The position numbers and the translations under genes are program-made. Below, in pieces: positions 17,319-25,777 of a stretch of DNA of 38,251 nt (within the stretch, counting starts at the first letter, position 1; the number at the start of each line of letters is the position of its first letter). The notes under the pieces are model-generated. The model was not told the DNA's origin and made no database searches. It saw only the letters and a program-made list of their open reading frames with translations. This DNA comes from Bacteroidales bacterium M3 (GTDB lineage: Bacteria; Bacteroidota; Bacteroidia; Bacteroidales; Muribaculaceae). The stretch is taken from the NCBI GenBank assembly GCA_001689445.1, contig LUJN01000034.1, forward strand, positions 1 to 38,251. The letters are read 5' to 3'.

Positions 17319-17373
17319 CAAAGATACGTATAAGTCGAGTGCAATGCCAAATTCATCTGGCATTTCCGAGCGG
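17319..17373 (-). repeat. Promoter-hairpin module, copy 1 (uup promoter)
   Basis: Read on the minus strand: a hairpin (arms at 17343-17364, 2-nt loop), TTTG, a 21-bp spacer, then TATCTTTG (17326 to 17319). It is about 90% identical to the copy upstream of cmk at 35218-35273. It places the uup transcription start about 15 nt before the ATG. Confidence 0.7.
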
Positions 17374-17378
17374 TTATG

Positions 17379-17876
17379 TCATTTCCACAGCCTGAAATTC
17401 TTTCCGAGAATCTGAGGCGCGTACTTATTGACCGCATTGGCGGGGACAATCAATATCAACGCGTCGAGAAACACCACTAAAACCGCAACGCACACATCCA
17501 TCCAAAAATCCTGTCCCGCGATGTAGCCTGGCACAGCTTTGTGCCCCAATGTCAATATTATAGAATAAGCCTTCCCATGAAAGGCGAAATAAAACAACGT
17601 GTTGGCCCCGACAAACAACAGGAAACGACTTCCCTGGAGGTATTTCTTTGACACCAATATAACCAAGGCCAACCCTATGACCGTTATAGCCATGGCATCA
17701 ATGACCATCACGCTCCCCTGATGACCTATATACATCCCCGTAAAGTAGATATAGGCGAAATATACGACTACACCCACGGCAATCTTCCATCCGTTCATAA
17801 AGCGGTCGACCTGTGACTCATAATTACGGTAGCATAAATTCAAAACATACAGCGACCGCTTCCCCATTGCCACCAA
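17379..17876 (-). pseudogene. Acyltransferase-3-like C-terminal remnant
   Basis: This 165-residue frame is strongly hydrophobic with about four membrane segments. FLLFVGANTLFYFAFHGK resembles the end of acyltransferase-3 (OafA/WecH-like) proteins, which normally have about 350 residues. The N-terminal two thirds, including the usual catalytic His, are missing, and the upstream in-frame region runs into a stop near 17920. The first codon is TTG; the first ATG is at 17867. I read it as a decayed fragment, but an independent small membrane protein cannot be excluded. Confidence 0.5.
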
Positions 17877-17907
17877 TAAAACGAAAGACGCGGGAGTCTG
17901 ACTTTGC

Positions 17908-18042
17908 CTATCCCGGTCTCAGGCTCTCGCATTGCCCACCTCCAAGGATAAGCAACCTGACTGCCCACGCCATAACATATAACCAACCTCCAATGCCGGG
18001 CAAGATTCCCGGCATCGGAGATATTGTATTATAGAAATACAT
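17908..18042 (-). CDS. Possible small membrane peptide ORF (44 residues)
   Basis: An ATG-started frame of 44 residues has one hydrophobic stretch (GWLYVMAWAVRLLIL) between Gly-rich segments. It is about 115 nt downstream of a good promoter. It contains an inverted repeat (17993-18000 with 18008-18015), so it could equally be non-coding repeat DNA. No family was recognised. Confidence 0.2.
   Translation of the reverse strand: MYFYNTISPMPGILPGIGGWLYVMAWAVRLLILGGGQCESLRPG
17993..18015. repeat. Hairpin ATGCCGGG / CCCGGCAT
   Basis: Perfect 8-bp arms around a 7-nt loop, with no T-run on either side, so it is not a standard terminator. It lies in the otherwise unassigned 17877-18403 intergenic region. 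Confidence 0.5.
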
Positions 18043-18124
18043 GGACGTTAACGGTTGCTCTATCTTTCTGGAGGTTTTCAAATTTGCGAGATTTGAGACC
18101 GAAAGTATCGCTCAGTAAACGTCT

Positions 18125-18150
18125 AAAAAAGACCCGCCGCCCCTCCGGGC
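18125..18150 (-). terminator. Terminator-like hairpin just after the orphan promoter
   Basis: On the minus strand GCCCG pairs with CGGGT around a 9-nt loop and TCTTTTTT follows, within about 10 nt of the predicted start site. The stem is short. It may be an attenuator or may be fortuitous. Confidence 0.3.
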
Positions 18151-18163
18151 AATCAGGCTGCCG

Positions 18164-18194
18164 CAAAGTTAGCAAATAAAATACAATTACACAA
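18164..18194 (-). promoter_or_regulatory. Orphan promoter
   Basis: On the minus strand TTG (18194-18192), a 20-bp spacer and TAACTTTG (18171-18164) match the consensus well. No recognisable gene starts within 250 bp downstream, only the hairpins, the 44-residue frame and the acyltransferase remnant. Confidence 0.55.
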
Positions 18195-18245
18195 CTATTA
18201 CCCACGTACCGACCTAATCGGCACGTGGCACAAAACAAAGTGAGG

Positions 18246-18381
18246 GTGTTGCAGAACCATTAAAACGCGCCGAAAATTATAGGGACGCATCCCGATGCAT
18301 CCGCCAATAGGCTGGTAATCAGCTCCCGAATTGTAGGGCTGCACCATGGTGCAGCCCTACAATTCGGGAGTTTTGCAACAC
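18246..18381. repeat. Nested palindromic element downstream of feoAB
   Basis: GTGTTGCA at 18246-18253 and TGCAACAC at 18374-18381 are inverted ends. Inside are a REP-like unit (18279-18302: ATAG, GGACGCATC, CC, GATGCATCC with one mismatch) and a perfect 48-bp palindrome at 18323-18370. The palindrome's core is GTAG, GGCTGCACC, AT, GGTGCAGCC, CTAC (18333-18360). It ends 22 bp from the feoAB stop and could terminate or stabilise that transcript. Confidence 0.7.
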
Positions 18382-18403
18382 TATAACTGTTTACATTGAC
18401 ACA

Positions 18404-20854
18404 TCAAAAGAGGAGGACGATGCGGTAGCCGATGAAGGCGACAAGCCACGCCACGAGGGTATTGTAGGTCATGGAGAAGAGGCCGTATTTCCAGCTGCCT
18501 GTTTCGCGGACTATGGCGGTGACGGTGGCGATGCAGGGGAAATAGAGGAGGACAAATATCATGAAGGAGATAGCCACGGCAGGGGTGAAGTCGGGACGCC
18601 CCGAGGGACCGGGTGCCGTGAGACGCGTGCTCAGTGAGTTGTCGTCGATATCCTCCTGCCCCGTGTAGAGCACTCCGAGAGTGGAGACGACTATCTCCTT
18701 GGCGGGGACGCCGGCAAGCACTGCCACCGACGCGCGCCAGTGGAAGCCGAGCGGCTCCATGACGGGATTGATCCACTTGCCGGCCATCTCAAGATAGCTG
18801 TCCTTGGTGATGTCGATGGCTGTGTCATCTATGTCCGCAGCCGCCCCTACAGCTCCGTCAGGGGATATGACAGTGTCGGCGACAGCGGTTGTCGCGATGT
18901 CACTGGCGGGAACGACGGGCATCTCCTCATGACGGGGGAAATAGTTGAGTGCCCACACTATGATGCTCGCTACGAGTATGATGCCGCCCATCTTCTTGAG
19001 GTATTGCTCACCCTTTGACCACATGTGGATGAGGGAGGATTTCAACGTCGGGATGCGGTAGGGGGGCAGCTCCATTACAAACGGGGTCTCGTCGGCATGG
19101 AAGTAGAACCGCCGCAGCAGACGTGCGGTGACTACCGCCACGAGCACACCCAACAGGTACAGCCCCATGAACGCCAGGGCGGCATGGCTCTCAAAGAAAG
19201 TGCCGACGAGCAGGATGTAAACTGGCAACCGCGCCGAGCACGACATGAACGGGTTGATTAGCACAGTGATGATGCGGCTCGACCGGCTCTCGATAGCGCG
19301 GGCGGCCATGATGGCGGGCACGTTGCAGCCAAACCCCATGACGAGAGGTATAAACGACTTGCCGTGCAGCCCGATGCGGTGCATTATCTTGTCCATGATG
19401 AACGCAGCGCGCGCCATATAGCCCGAATCCTCCATAAACGAGATGAAGAAGTACAGTATCAGGATATTGGGCAGAAATACTATAACGCCCCCCACCCCGC
19501 CGATGATACCATCGGAAATAAGGTCTTTCAGCGGCCCCTCGGGCATCTGCTGGTTGACAACGCCACCGAGCCATTCGACAGCCCCCTCAATCCAATCCAT
19601 TGGATATTGCCCGATAAAGAACGTGCACCAGAAGATGAAAAACATCACGGCGAGGAATATCGGGAAGCCAAAGAGCTTGTTGGTTACAAAGGCGTCTATA
19701 ATACGGGTCGTGCGAGCCTCGGCTTTAGGCGTCTCGACCATGGTCTCCTTCAGCGCGCCGGATATGAAGCCGTACTTCTCGTTGGCGACTGACGAGGTGA
19801 TATCCTCGTTGCGCATCTTCTCGATGCGTCCCACAAGGGAATCGCGAAGCACGACAAGCCGATGATAGTCGGGCGACTCGGCAAGTATGCGGTCGACCTC
19901 GGCATCCCGTTCAAGAAACTTGATGGCAAGGTAACGCGGCGAGAAATGCTGCCCTATGTGGGGGTCGCGCTTTATCTCGTCTTTAATCTGCCCCACGGCA
20001 TCCTCTATCTCCTTGCCAAGGCTCACATGGACATGGCGCACCGACTCGTGGCGACCCTCGTAGACATCAATCACGGCATCAAACAGTTCGTGGACGCCCT
20101 CACCCGTACGTGATACCGTAGGCACGACCGGCACGCCTATCATACGTCCGAGGGTCTCATAGTCAAGCACCGCCCCTGACCGCTGTAGCTCGTCGTACAT
20201 ATTGAGGGCGATAACCATGCTGCGGTCCATGTCGATAAGCTCGGTGGTGAGATACAGGTTGCGCTCGACGTTAGACGCCACAACCACATTGATGATGACA
20301 TCGGGCATCTCCTCGCGCAGATACCTGCGCACGTAGAGTTCCTCCGGGGAGTATGCCGACAGCGAGTATGTGCCCGGGAGGTCGACGATATTGAAGCGGT
20401 AGTCCTTATAGCGGAATGTCCCAGCCTTGGCATCGACCGTCACTCCGCTGTAGTTGCCCACATGCTCGCGTGCGCCCGATGCGATGTTAAACAGCGATGT
20501 CTTGCCGCAGTTGGGATTGCCGATGAGGGCGACATTGATAGTGTGGCTCCTGCCATGAAATGTGTCACGCTCCGCATCGCAGTCAGTGACTACATTGGTG
20601 TGGGCAATCTCGCCCAGCGAAGCCTCCTCCTCTATCGGGATTACCTCGACAAGATGGGCCTCGCTGCGGCGCAGTGACACCTCGTAGCCCATTATGCTGT
20701 ATTTGATGGGGTCACGCAGGGGCGCGTTAAGCTGCACCTTTATCCTCTGCCCGCGCACAAAGCCCATCTCTATCACGCGCTTACGCAACGCCCCATGCCC
20801 AAGAATCTTGACAACGATACCCTCTTGTCCCGTCTTCAAATCGGAAAGTCTCAT
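18404..20854 (-). CDS. feoB: FeoA-FeoB fusion, ferrous iron transporter
   Basis: This inner-membrane Fe(II) importer has FeoA fused to FeoB. Residues 1-75 are a FeoA SH3-like domain. The FeoB G domain follows: GNPNCGKTS (112-120), GVTVDA, DLPGTYSLSAYSPEE (158-172) and NMYD (218-221). The membrane part begins near 390 and has the Gate motifs GFGCNVPAIMAAR and NPFMSCSARLPVY. The protein is 816 residues. FeoAB fusions are common in Bacteroidetes. A weak -7 (GACCTTTG, 20895-20888) and a TTAGA/TCTAA dyad precede it, and a large palindrome lies just downstream. Confidence 0.96.
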   Translation of the reverse strand: MRLSDLKTGQEGIVVKILGHGALRKRVIEMGFVRGQRIKVQLNAPLRDPIKYSIMGYEVSLRRSEAHLVEVIPIEEEASLGEIAHTNVVTDCDAERDTFHGRSHTINVALIGNPNCGKTSLFNIASGAREHVGNYSGVTVDAKAGTFRYKDYRFNIVDLPGTYSLSAYSPEELYVRRYLREEMPDVIINVVVASNVERNLYLTTELIDMDRSMVIALNMYDELQRSGAVLDYETLGRMIGVPVVPTVSRTGEGVHELFDAVIDVYEGRHESVRHVHVSLGKEIEDAVGQIKDEIKRDPHIGQHFSPRYLAIKFLERDAEVDRILAESPDYHRLVVLRDSLVGRIEKMRNEDITSSVANEKYGFISGALKETMVETPKAEARTTRIIDAFVTNKLFGFPIFLAVMFFIFWCTFFIGQYPMDWIEGAVEWLGGVVNQQMPEGPLKDLISDGIIGGVGGVIVFLPNILILYFFISFMEDSGYMARAAFIMDKIMHRIGLHGKSFIPLVMGFGCNVPAIMAARAIESRSSRIITVLINPFMSCSARLPVYILLVGTFFESHAALAFMGLYLLGVLVAVVTARLLRRFYFHADETPFVMELPPYRIPTLKSSLIHMWSKGEQYLKKMGGIILVASIIVWALNYFPRHEEMPVVPASDIATTAVADTVISPDGAVGAAADIDDTAIDITKDSYLEMAGKWINPVMEPLGFHWRASVAVLAGVPAKEIVVSTLGVLYTGQEDIDDNSLSTRLTAPGPSGRPDFTPAVAISFMIFVLLYFPCIATVTAIVRETGSWKYGLFSMTYNTLVAWLVAFIGYRIVLLF

Positions 20855-20864
20855 AATTCCTTAA

Positions 20865-20879
20865 TTAGAATTTGTCTAA
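20865..20879 (-). promoter_or_regulatory. Candidate metal-repressor operator upstream of feoAB
   Basis: TTAGA, 5 nt, TCTAA is a short dyad between the likely start site (near 20881) and the feoAB ATG at 20854. It resembles the outer arms of DtxR/MntR-type boxes. This is inference only. Confidence 0.3.
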
Positions 20880-20956
20880 ATTGTGTGCAAAGGTCAGAAA
20901 TATTCGGGAGAATTATTTATATCGGGTATAAATAATAACTTAATTTAACTCAAATC

Positions 20957-21748
20957 TCAGCGGGTCTGCTTTTCGGTAAGGTATTTCCAGAAGCGGACGG
21001 GCATGTCCTGGCGTTGCTTGCGGGGGTTGGTGCGCTCGGGGATGGCTATGGCGTCGAAATAGGTGCGCCACAGACGTTGGAACAGCCGCTCGTCAGGGGC
21101 CATCAGTTCGTCAGAAAGACTGCCGGTGGCGATATGCGCCAGGTTGGCGGGAAGGGTGACAATCTCGGCATGGTTGCCGTCATAATAATAGCCATAGCCT
21201 CGAGCCTTGTCGTAGATGAGAAACCGCTCCGAGTTGAAACGGTCGACAAAATGATTGACGGCGATGGGCAGGACGTTGTAAATCGGCTCCATGATGGCAA
21301 AATAGGTGCCGTCGGCAGCCTTCTGGAAGCGCAGAAACATCAGGACGCGGTGACGCTCGCGGCGCACATTGCGGCACATGTTGGTGACGGCAAGTATGTC
21401 GGGGTCGTCAAAAGCCGTGTAGGCGCGGTCGCCATAACGGAATATCTTGCAGATGTAACGAAAAAGCACGATGTCAAAGTCAGGCTGTTCGCAAAGGAAA
21501 CTCGTGCCGACCGCCGAAAGCGCCTCAGGCACCATACGTTTGCGCAGCCCCTCCCACACCCGCGTGCTCTTGGCATCGTCGGTGGTGACTTCATGGAGTT
21601 CGTCGCAGAACATAGGCGGCAAATCGCCGTGACGTATTATCACCGACGGAAACATCCGGCGGTCGAAAGCATCAAAGACGGCTGTGAGCATCCCCTCGAA
21701 AGTGCCGTCATAGCTGTAAATCACGCTCTTGTCGGAACCGGCATCCAT
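20957..21748 (-). CDS. DUF4130 family protein (TIGR03915-type, radical-SAM partner)
   Basis: The 263-residue soluble protein matches my memory of the family called 'probable DNA metabolism protein', recognised by the N-terminal YSYDGTFEGMLTAVFDAF and the C-terminal RFWKYLTEKQ. In many genomes it pairs with the radical-SAM gene found directly upstream here, and it can be fused to a uracil-DNA-glycosylase-like domain. That extra domain is absent here. The ATG at 21748 lies one base after the radical-SAM stop and is preferred to an in-frame TTG at 21763. Function is unknown; a DNA repair or modification role is inferred from the family association. Confidence 0.85.
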   Translation of the reverse strand: MDAGSDKSVIYSYDGTFEGMLTAVFDAFDRRMFPSVIIRHGDLPPMFCDELHEVTTDDAKSTRVWEGLRKRMVPEALSAVGTSFLCEQPDFDIVLFRYICKIFRYGDRAYTAFDDPDILAVTNMCRNVRRERHRVLMFLRFQKAADGTYFAIMEPIYNVLPIAVNHFVDRFNSERFLIYDKARGYGYYYDGNHAEIVTLPANLAHIATGSLSDELMAPDERLFQRLWRTYFDAIAIPERTNPRKQRQDMPVRFWKYLTEKQTR

Positions 21749-21749
21749 A

Positions 21750-23021
21750 TCATCCGAAATCAAGTGTCAGCTGACGTGGCGCGTTGGGGTCGGGCAACCC
21801 CTTGCGGTTGGTGGACAAAATCTGTCGGCGCACATACTCGGGGGAGAGATCGGCGACACACGGGGCCGTCAGCTCGCCGCAGGTGATGAAATACCGGGCG
21901 CGTTTCATCACCACCCCCATCCTCTTCAGCGAGTCGGAGGTGAGACGCCCGTGACGGCGTGCATTGACAATCAGCATGGCAGAGCGCACCCCGACGCCGG
22001 GCACGCGGAGTATCATCTCGTAGTCGGCGCGGTTGATGTCGACCGGGAACACCTCGGGATGACGCAACGCCCACGCGAGTTTTGGGTCTACCTCAAGGTC
22101 GAGGTCGGGAAACCGGTCGTCGACAATCTCATCGACCTTAAACTTGTAGAAGCGCATCAGCCAGTCGGCCTGATAGAGGCGGTTCTCCCTGACGAGAGGA
22201 GGCTGCTTGAGGCGGGGAAGACGCGCGTCGTACTCGTTGACCGACACATACCCCGAATAATATACGCGCCGCATCGTGGGCTGGGAATAGAGGGCGCTCG
22301 AAAGCCGCAGAATGTCGAGGTCGCGCTCAGGTGACGCCCCGACAATCATCTGGGTACTCTGCCCGGCGGGAACAAAACGCGGCACGTGGCGCAGACGCCG
22401 CGCATCCTCCTTGTATTCGAGTACTCCCTGACGGATGTATGACATAGGGGCATACACGCTGGCATGGTCCTTTTCAGGCGCGAGATAGCGCAGTGACCGC
22501 TCGTCGGGTATCTCGATGTTGACGCTCATGCGGTCGGCATAGCGTCCCGCCTCGCTGACCAGCTCGCGCGACGCGCCGGGAATGCTCTTGAGGTGGATAT
22601 AGCCGTTAAACCGATGGACAGTGCGCAGGTCCTTTGCCACGCGGGCGAGGCGTTCCATGGTGTAGTCGGGATTGCGCACGACACCCGAACTGAGAAACAG
22701 CCCCTCGATATAGTTGCGCCGATAGAACTCCATCGTGATGTCGACAACCTCGCTGACCGACAGCGTGGCACGCGGACGGTCGTTGCTGCGGCGGTTGACG
22801 CAATAGGCGCAGTCGTATATGCAGTAGTTGGTGAGCATCACCTTCAACAGCGAGATGCAGCGGCCGTCGGCGGCAAAACTATGGCAAACGCCCACGCCTC
22901 CAACCGTATTGCCTACCCCACCCTTCACGCCACGCCGCACCGTCCCGCTCGACGAGCAGGAGACGTCATACTTGGCGGCATCAGCAAGGATACGCAGTTT
23001 GTTTAGGATAGCTTCGGTCAT
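21750..23021 (-). CDS. Putative DNA modification/repair radical SAM protein (TIGR03916-type)
   Basis: The 423-residue radical-SAM protein has the cluster motif CIYDCAYC (Cys67, Cys71, Cys74). Additional Cys at 22, 46 and 55 may matter to the family. Near the C terminus a helix-hairpin-helix segment, RVPGVGVRSAMLIVNARR (about 339-356), suggests DNA binding. The family is conserved across bacteria with its DUF4130 partner, which follows in the same operon one base after its stop; its reaction is not established to my knowledge. The ATG at 23021 is only about 8 bp from the -7 box, so the mRNA may be leaderless. Confidence 0.9.
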   Translation of the reverse strand: MTEAILNKLRILADAAKYDVSCSSSGTVRRGVKGGVGNTVGGVGVCHSFAADGRCISLLKVMLTNYCIYDCAYCVNRRSNDRPRATLSVSEVVDITMEFYRRNYIEGLFLSSGVVRNPDYTMERLARVAKDLRTVHRFNGYIHLKSIPGASRELVSEAGRYADRMSVNIEIPDERSLRYLAPEKDHASVYAPMSYIRQGVLEYKEDARRLRHVPRFVPAGQSTQMIVGASPERDLDILRLSSALYSQPTMRRVYYSGYVSVNEYDARLPRLKQPPLVRENRLYQADWLMRFYKFKVDEIVDDRFPDLDLEVDPKLAWALRHPEVFPVDINRADYEMILRVPGVGVRSAMLIVNARRHGRLTSDSLKRMGVVMKRARYFITCGELTAPCVADLSPEYVRRQILSTNRKGLPDPNAPRQLTLDFG

Positions 23022-23028
23022 AACAGTG

Positions 23029-23036
23029 CAAAGATA
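23029..23036 (-). promoter_or_regulatory. -7 box of the radical-SAM/DUF4130 operon
   Basis: TATCTTTG (23036 to 23029, minus strand) lies 7 bp before the ATG at 23021. No -33 box is obvious. A GGGGAG/CTCCCC hairpin (23044-23066) lies in its place. Confidence 0.45.
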
Positions 23037-23179
23037 GCGGGTCGGGGAGCATTGATTTTTCTCCCCAAGGTTAAAAAAAACTAATCGTGGGGTGCTGGGG
23101 GGAATAGGTCAAATTAGGAGTAATAGACCTTATTATAGAGACGACTTCGCAACTAATTTTATGGGAAAGCGGGGATTTA

Positions 23180-23211
23180 TTTGGTTTTGGCGGGGAGTTG
23201 CACTAATTTTG
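23180..23211 (+). promoter_or_regulatory. Aminotransferase promoter
   Basis: TTTG at 23180-23183, a 20-bp spacer and TAATTTTG at 23204-23211 match the consensus and give a leader of about 30 nt to the ATG at 23247. Confidence 0.75.
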
Positions 23212-23246
23212 CAGAATAAACACGATTTTAGATTACACATAGCAAG

Positions 23247-24446
23247 ATGCCAAGCATATCAGAACGCGGAAAGATAATGCCTGCGTCGCCAATCAGGAAA
23301 TTGGTGCCGCTCGCCAATGCCGCAAAGGCTCGAGGGGTAAAGGTCTACCACCTCAACATCGGACAACCCGACATCCCCACCCCCGAGGTGGCGTTGGAGG
23401 CGATGCGCAGGATTGACCGCGAGATTCTCGAATACAGCCCCTCGGAGGGGTTGCTCTCGCTTAGAAAGAAACTGAAGGACTACTACCAGCGGTTCAAGAT
23501 TGACGTTGACGTTGACGACATCATCGTCACGACCGGCGGCTCAGAGGCCGTGCTGTTCGCCTTTATGGCGACCCTCGACCCAGGCGACGAGATAATAGTG
23601 CCTGAGCCGGCATATGCCAACTATATGGCGTTTGCCATATCGGCGGGTGCAAAAATCGTGACCGTCCCGTCGAGCATCGAGGAGGGGTTTGCATTACCCC
23701 CCGTGGAGCGGTTTGAGGAACTTATCACCCCCCGCACCAAGGGCATCCTGATATGCAACCCCAACAACCCAACAGGATACCTCTATACGCAGAAGGAGAT
23801 GAACCAGCTGAGGGACATCGTGAAAAAGTATGACCTTTTCCTCTACTCCGACGAGGTGTACCGCGAGTTCTGCTACACGGGGGCACCTTATATCTCGGCA
23901 TTCCACCTCAAAGGCATCGAGGAGCAGGTGGTGCTCATCGACTCGGTGTCAAAGCGATACAGCGAGTGCGGCATCCGTGTCGGCGCAATCATCACCAAGC
24001 ACAAGGAACTTAAACAGAATGTGATAAAATTCTGCCAGGCGCGTCTCAGCCCGCCATTGTTGGGGCAGATTGTGGCCGAGGCATCAATCGACGCTCCCGA
24101 GGAGTATATGCTGAAGACCTACAACGAGTATGTCGAGCGGCGCAAGTTTCTCATCGACGGCCTTAACCGCATCCCCGGCTGCTACTCCCCTATCCCGATG
24201 GGAGCATTCTACACAGTGGTTAAACTCCCCGTGGACGATGCCGACAAGTTCTGCGAATGGTGCTTGCGGGAATTTGAATATGAGGGGGAGACCGTGTTCA
24301 TGGCCCCCGCATCGGGCTTCTACACCACCCCCGGAGTTGGCCGCAACGAGGTGCGCATGGCCTACGTGCTCAACAAGGAGGACTTGGGACGGGCACTGAA
24401 AGTGCTCGGCAAGGCCCTTGAGGCATATCCCGGGCGCACACTCTGA
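23247..24446 (+). CDS. PLP-dependent aminotransferase, class I/II
   Basis: It is a fold-type I aminotransferase of 399 residues. Seen: NPNNPTG (171-177), SDEVYREF (201-208) with the PLP-contacting Asp202 and Tyr205, the Schiff-base Lys236 in DSVSKRYSECG, and a C-terminal Arg in EVRMAY for the substrate carboxylate. The amino-acid specificity cannot be fixed from motifs; it resembles AspC-like enzymes. It has its own consensus promoter and is followed 7 bp later by a LolE-like permease gene, probably co-transcribed. Confidence 0.92.
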   Translation: MPSISERGKIMPASPIRKLVPLANAAKARGVKVYHLNIGQPDIPTPEVALEAMRRIDREILEYSPSEGLLSLRKKLKDYYQRFKIDVDVDDIIVTTGGSEAVLFAFMATLDPGDEIIVPEPAYANYMAFAISAGAKIVTVPSSIEEGFALPPVERFEELITPRTKGILICNPNNPTGYLYTQKEMNQLRDIVKKYDLFLYSDEVYREFCYTGAPYISAFHLKGIEEQVVLIDSVSKRYSECGIRVGAIITKHKELKQNVIKFCQARLSPPLLGQIVAEASIDAPEEYMLKTYNEYVERRKFLIDGLNRIPGCYSPIPMGAFYTVVKLPVDDADKFCEWCLREFEYEGETVFMAPASGFYTTPGVGRNEVRMAYVLNKEDLGRALKVLGKALEAYPGRTL

Positions 24447-24453
24447 CAGGAGG

Positions 24454-25707
24454 ATGAACGTAGAGCTATTCCTCGCACGACGCGTAAGGCTCGGCGACCC
24501 GCACAGGCGCGTGGTTTCGCCGAGTGTGTATATTGCCGTGGCAGGGATTGCCCTTGCCGTGGCGGTGATGATACTGTCGGTGTGCATCGTCCTCGGGTTC
24601 AAGCATGAGATACGCGACAAGGTGATGGGTTTTGACGCCCACCTTACAGTCGCCGCCACCGACGGCTATGGTGACGGCACGGCACACAACCTCATCGACT
24701 ACTCCGACACCATGACGGCGATAGTGAGGTCAACGCTTCCCGATGCCTCCGTCACCGTCACCCTCGACCAACCGGGAATACTGAAAACAGCCAACGACTT
24801 CAAGGGCGTTGTGGTGCGCGGCATGTCGGCCGACGGGGACTGGACTTTTGTAAAGGAGAACCTGACCGAGGGTGCGATTCCCGACTACACCGCCGATTCC
24901 ACTGCCAACAGCGTAGTCATATCCCGGCCGATGGCGTCGGCTCTCGGCCTAAAGACGGGCGACAAGGTTCATGCCTATTTCTTCCTCGACAACAACGTGC
25001 GGGCACGCAATCTCACGGTTGCCGGCATCTACAATACCCACTTCAGCGACTACGACAACATCTACATCTTCGGGGCGGCCACTCTCACGCAGAAACTCAA
25101 CGGGGCATCCCCCACCGAGGGAAGCCGTGTGGAGATACGCCTCAATGACCCTGACAGGATTGCCGAAGCGACCGATGCCCTGCAACAGGCCCTCGCCGAC
25201 GCCTGCTATGACGGGCGACTCGAAAGGCTGTACACGGTCGACAACGTGTACCGCACGGGGATGATGTACTTCAACTGGATTGCCCTGCTCGACACCAACG
25301 TGGTGGTGATACTCATCCTCATGGCACTCGTGGCGGGATTCACGCTCATATCGAGCCTCTTTATCATCATACTTGAAAGAGTCAACATGATAGGCATACT
25401 GAAAGCCCTCGGGGCAACCAACGCTCAGGTAAGGCGCATGTTTATCTACGTGGCTGAGCGCATAGTCATAAAGGGGCTGCTTATCGGCAATGCCATAGCC
25501 CTCGCCATCGTACTGGCCCAATGGCAATGGCACATCGCGCCGCTTGATCCCGAGGCCTACTATCTCAGCTATGTACCGGTGGAGGTCAACTGGTGGCAGC
25601 TTCTCGCGCTCAATCTCGGAGTCGTGCTGCTGTCGGCGGCGATGCTCATAGTGCCGTCACAGCTTATCTCACGCATATCGCCCGCAAAGTCAATAAGATA
25701 TGAGTAG
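24454..25707 (+). CDS. FtsX/LolE-like ABC transporter permease
   Basis: The 417-residue inner-membrane protein has the MacB/FtsX/LolCE layout: one N-terminal membrane segment (25-49), a large periplasmic domain (about 50-275), and three C-terminal segments. The ERVNMIGILKALGATNAQVRRMF coupling helix, typical of LolC/LolE, contacts the ATPase. A role in lipoprotein release is likely but inferred. The start at 24454 is fixed by an AGGAGG directly upstream, unusual in this phylum; the frame extends upstream into the aminotransferase gene. No LolD-type ATPase gene is adjacent. Confidence 0.88.
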   Translation: MNVELFLARRVRLGDPHRRVVSPSVYIAVAGIALAVAVMILSVCIVLGFKHEIRDKVMGFDAHLTVAATDGYGDGTAHNLIDYSDTMTAIVRSTLPDASVTVTLDQPGILKTANDFKGVVVRGMSADGDWTFVKENLTEGAIPDYTADSTANSVVISRPMASALGLKTGDKVHAYFFLDNNVRARNLTVAGIYNTHFSDYDNIYIFGAATLTQKLNGASPTEGSRVEIRLNDPDRIAEATDALQQALADACYDGRLERLYTVDNVYRTGMMYFNWIALLDTNVVVILILMALVAGFTLISSLFIIILERVNMIGILKALGATNAQVRRMFIYVAERIVIKGLLIGNAIALAIVLAQWQWHIAPLDPEAYYLSYVPVEVNWWQLLALNLGVVLLSAAMLIVPSQLISRISPAKSIRYE

Positions 25708-25777
25708 CACACGCCGCCAAAAGGCGTAGGCAGACAACACTATTTTGAAAAAATTTGTTATAATGGCATAATCCGAC

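Noticed and set aside
18029..18238. 69-residue frame on the minus strand over the orphan promoter
   Set aside because: It starts upstream of the promoter and runs across the terminator-like hairpin, with no family features.
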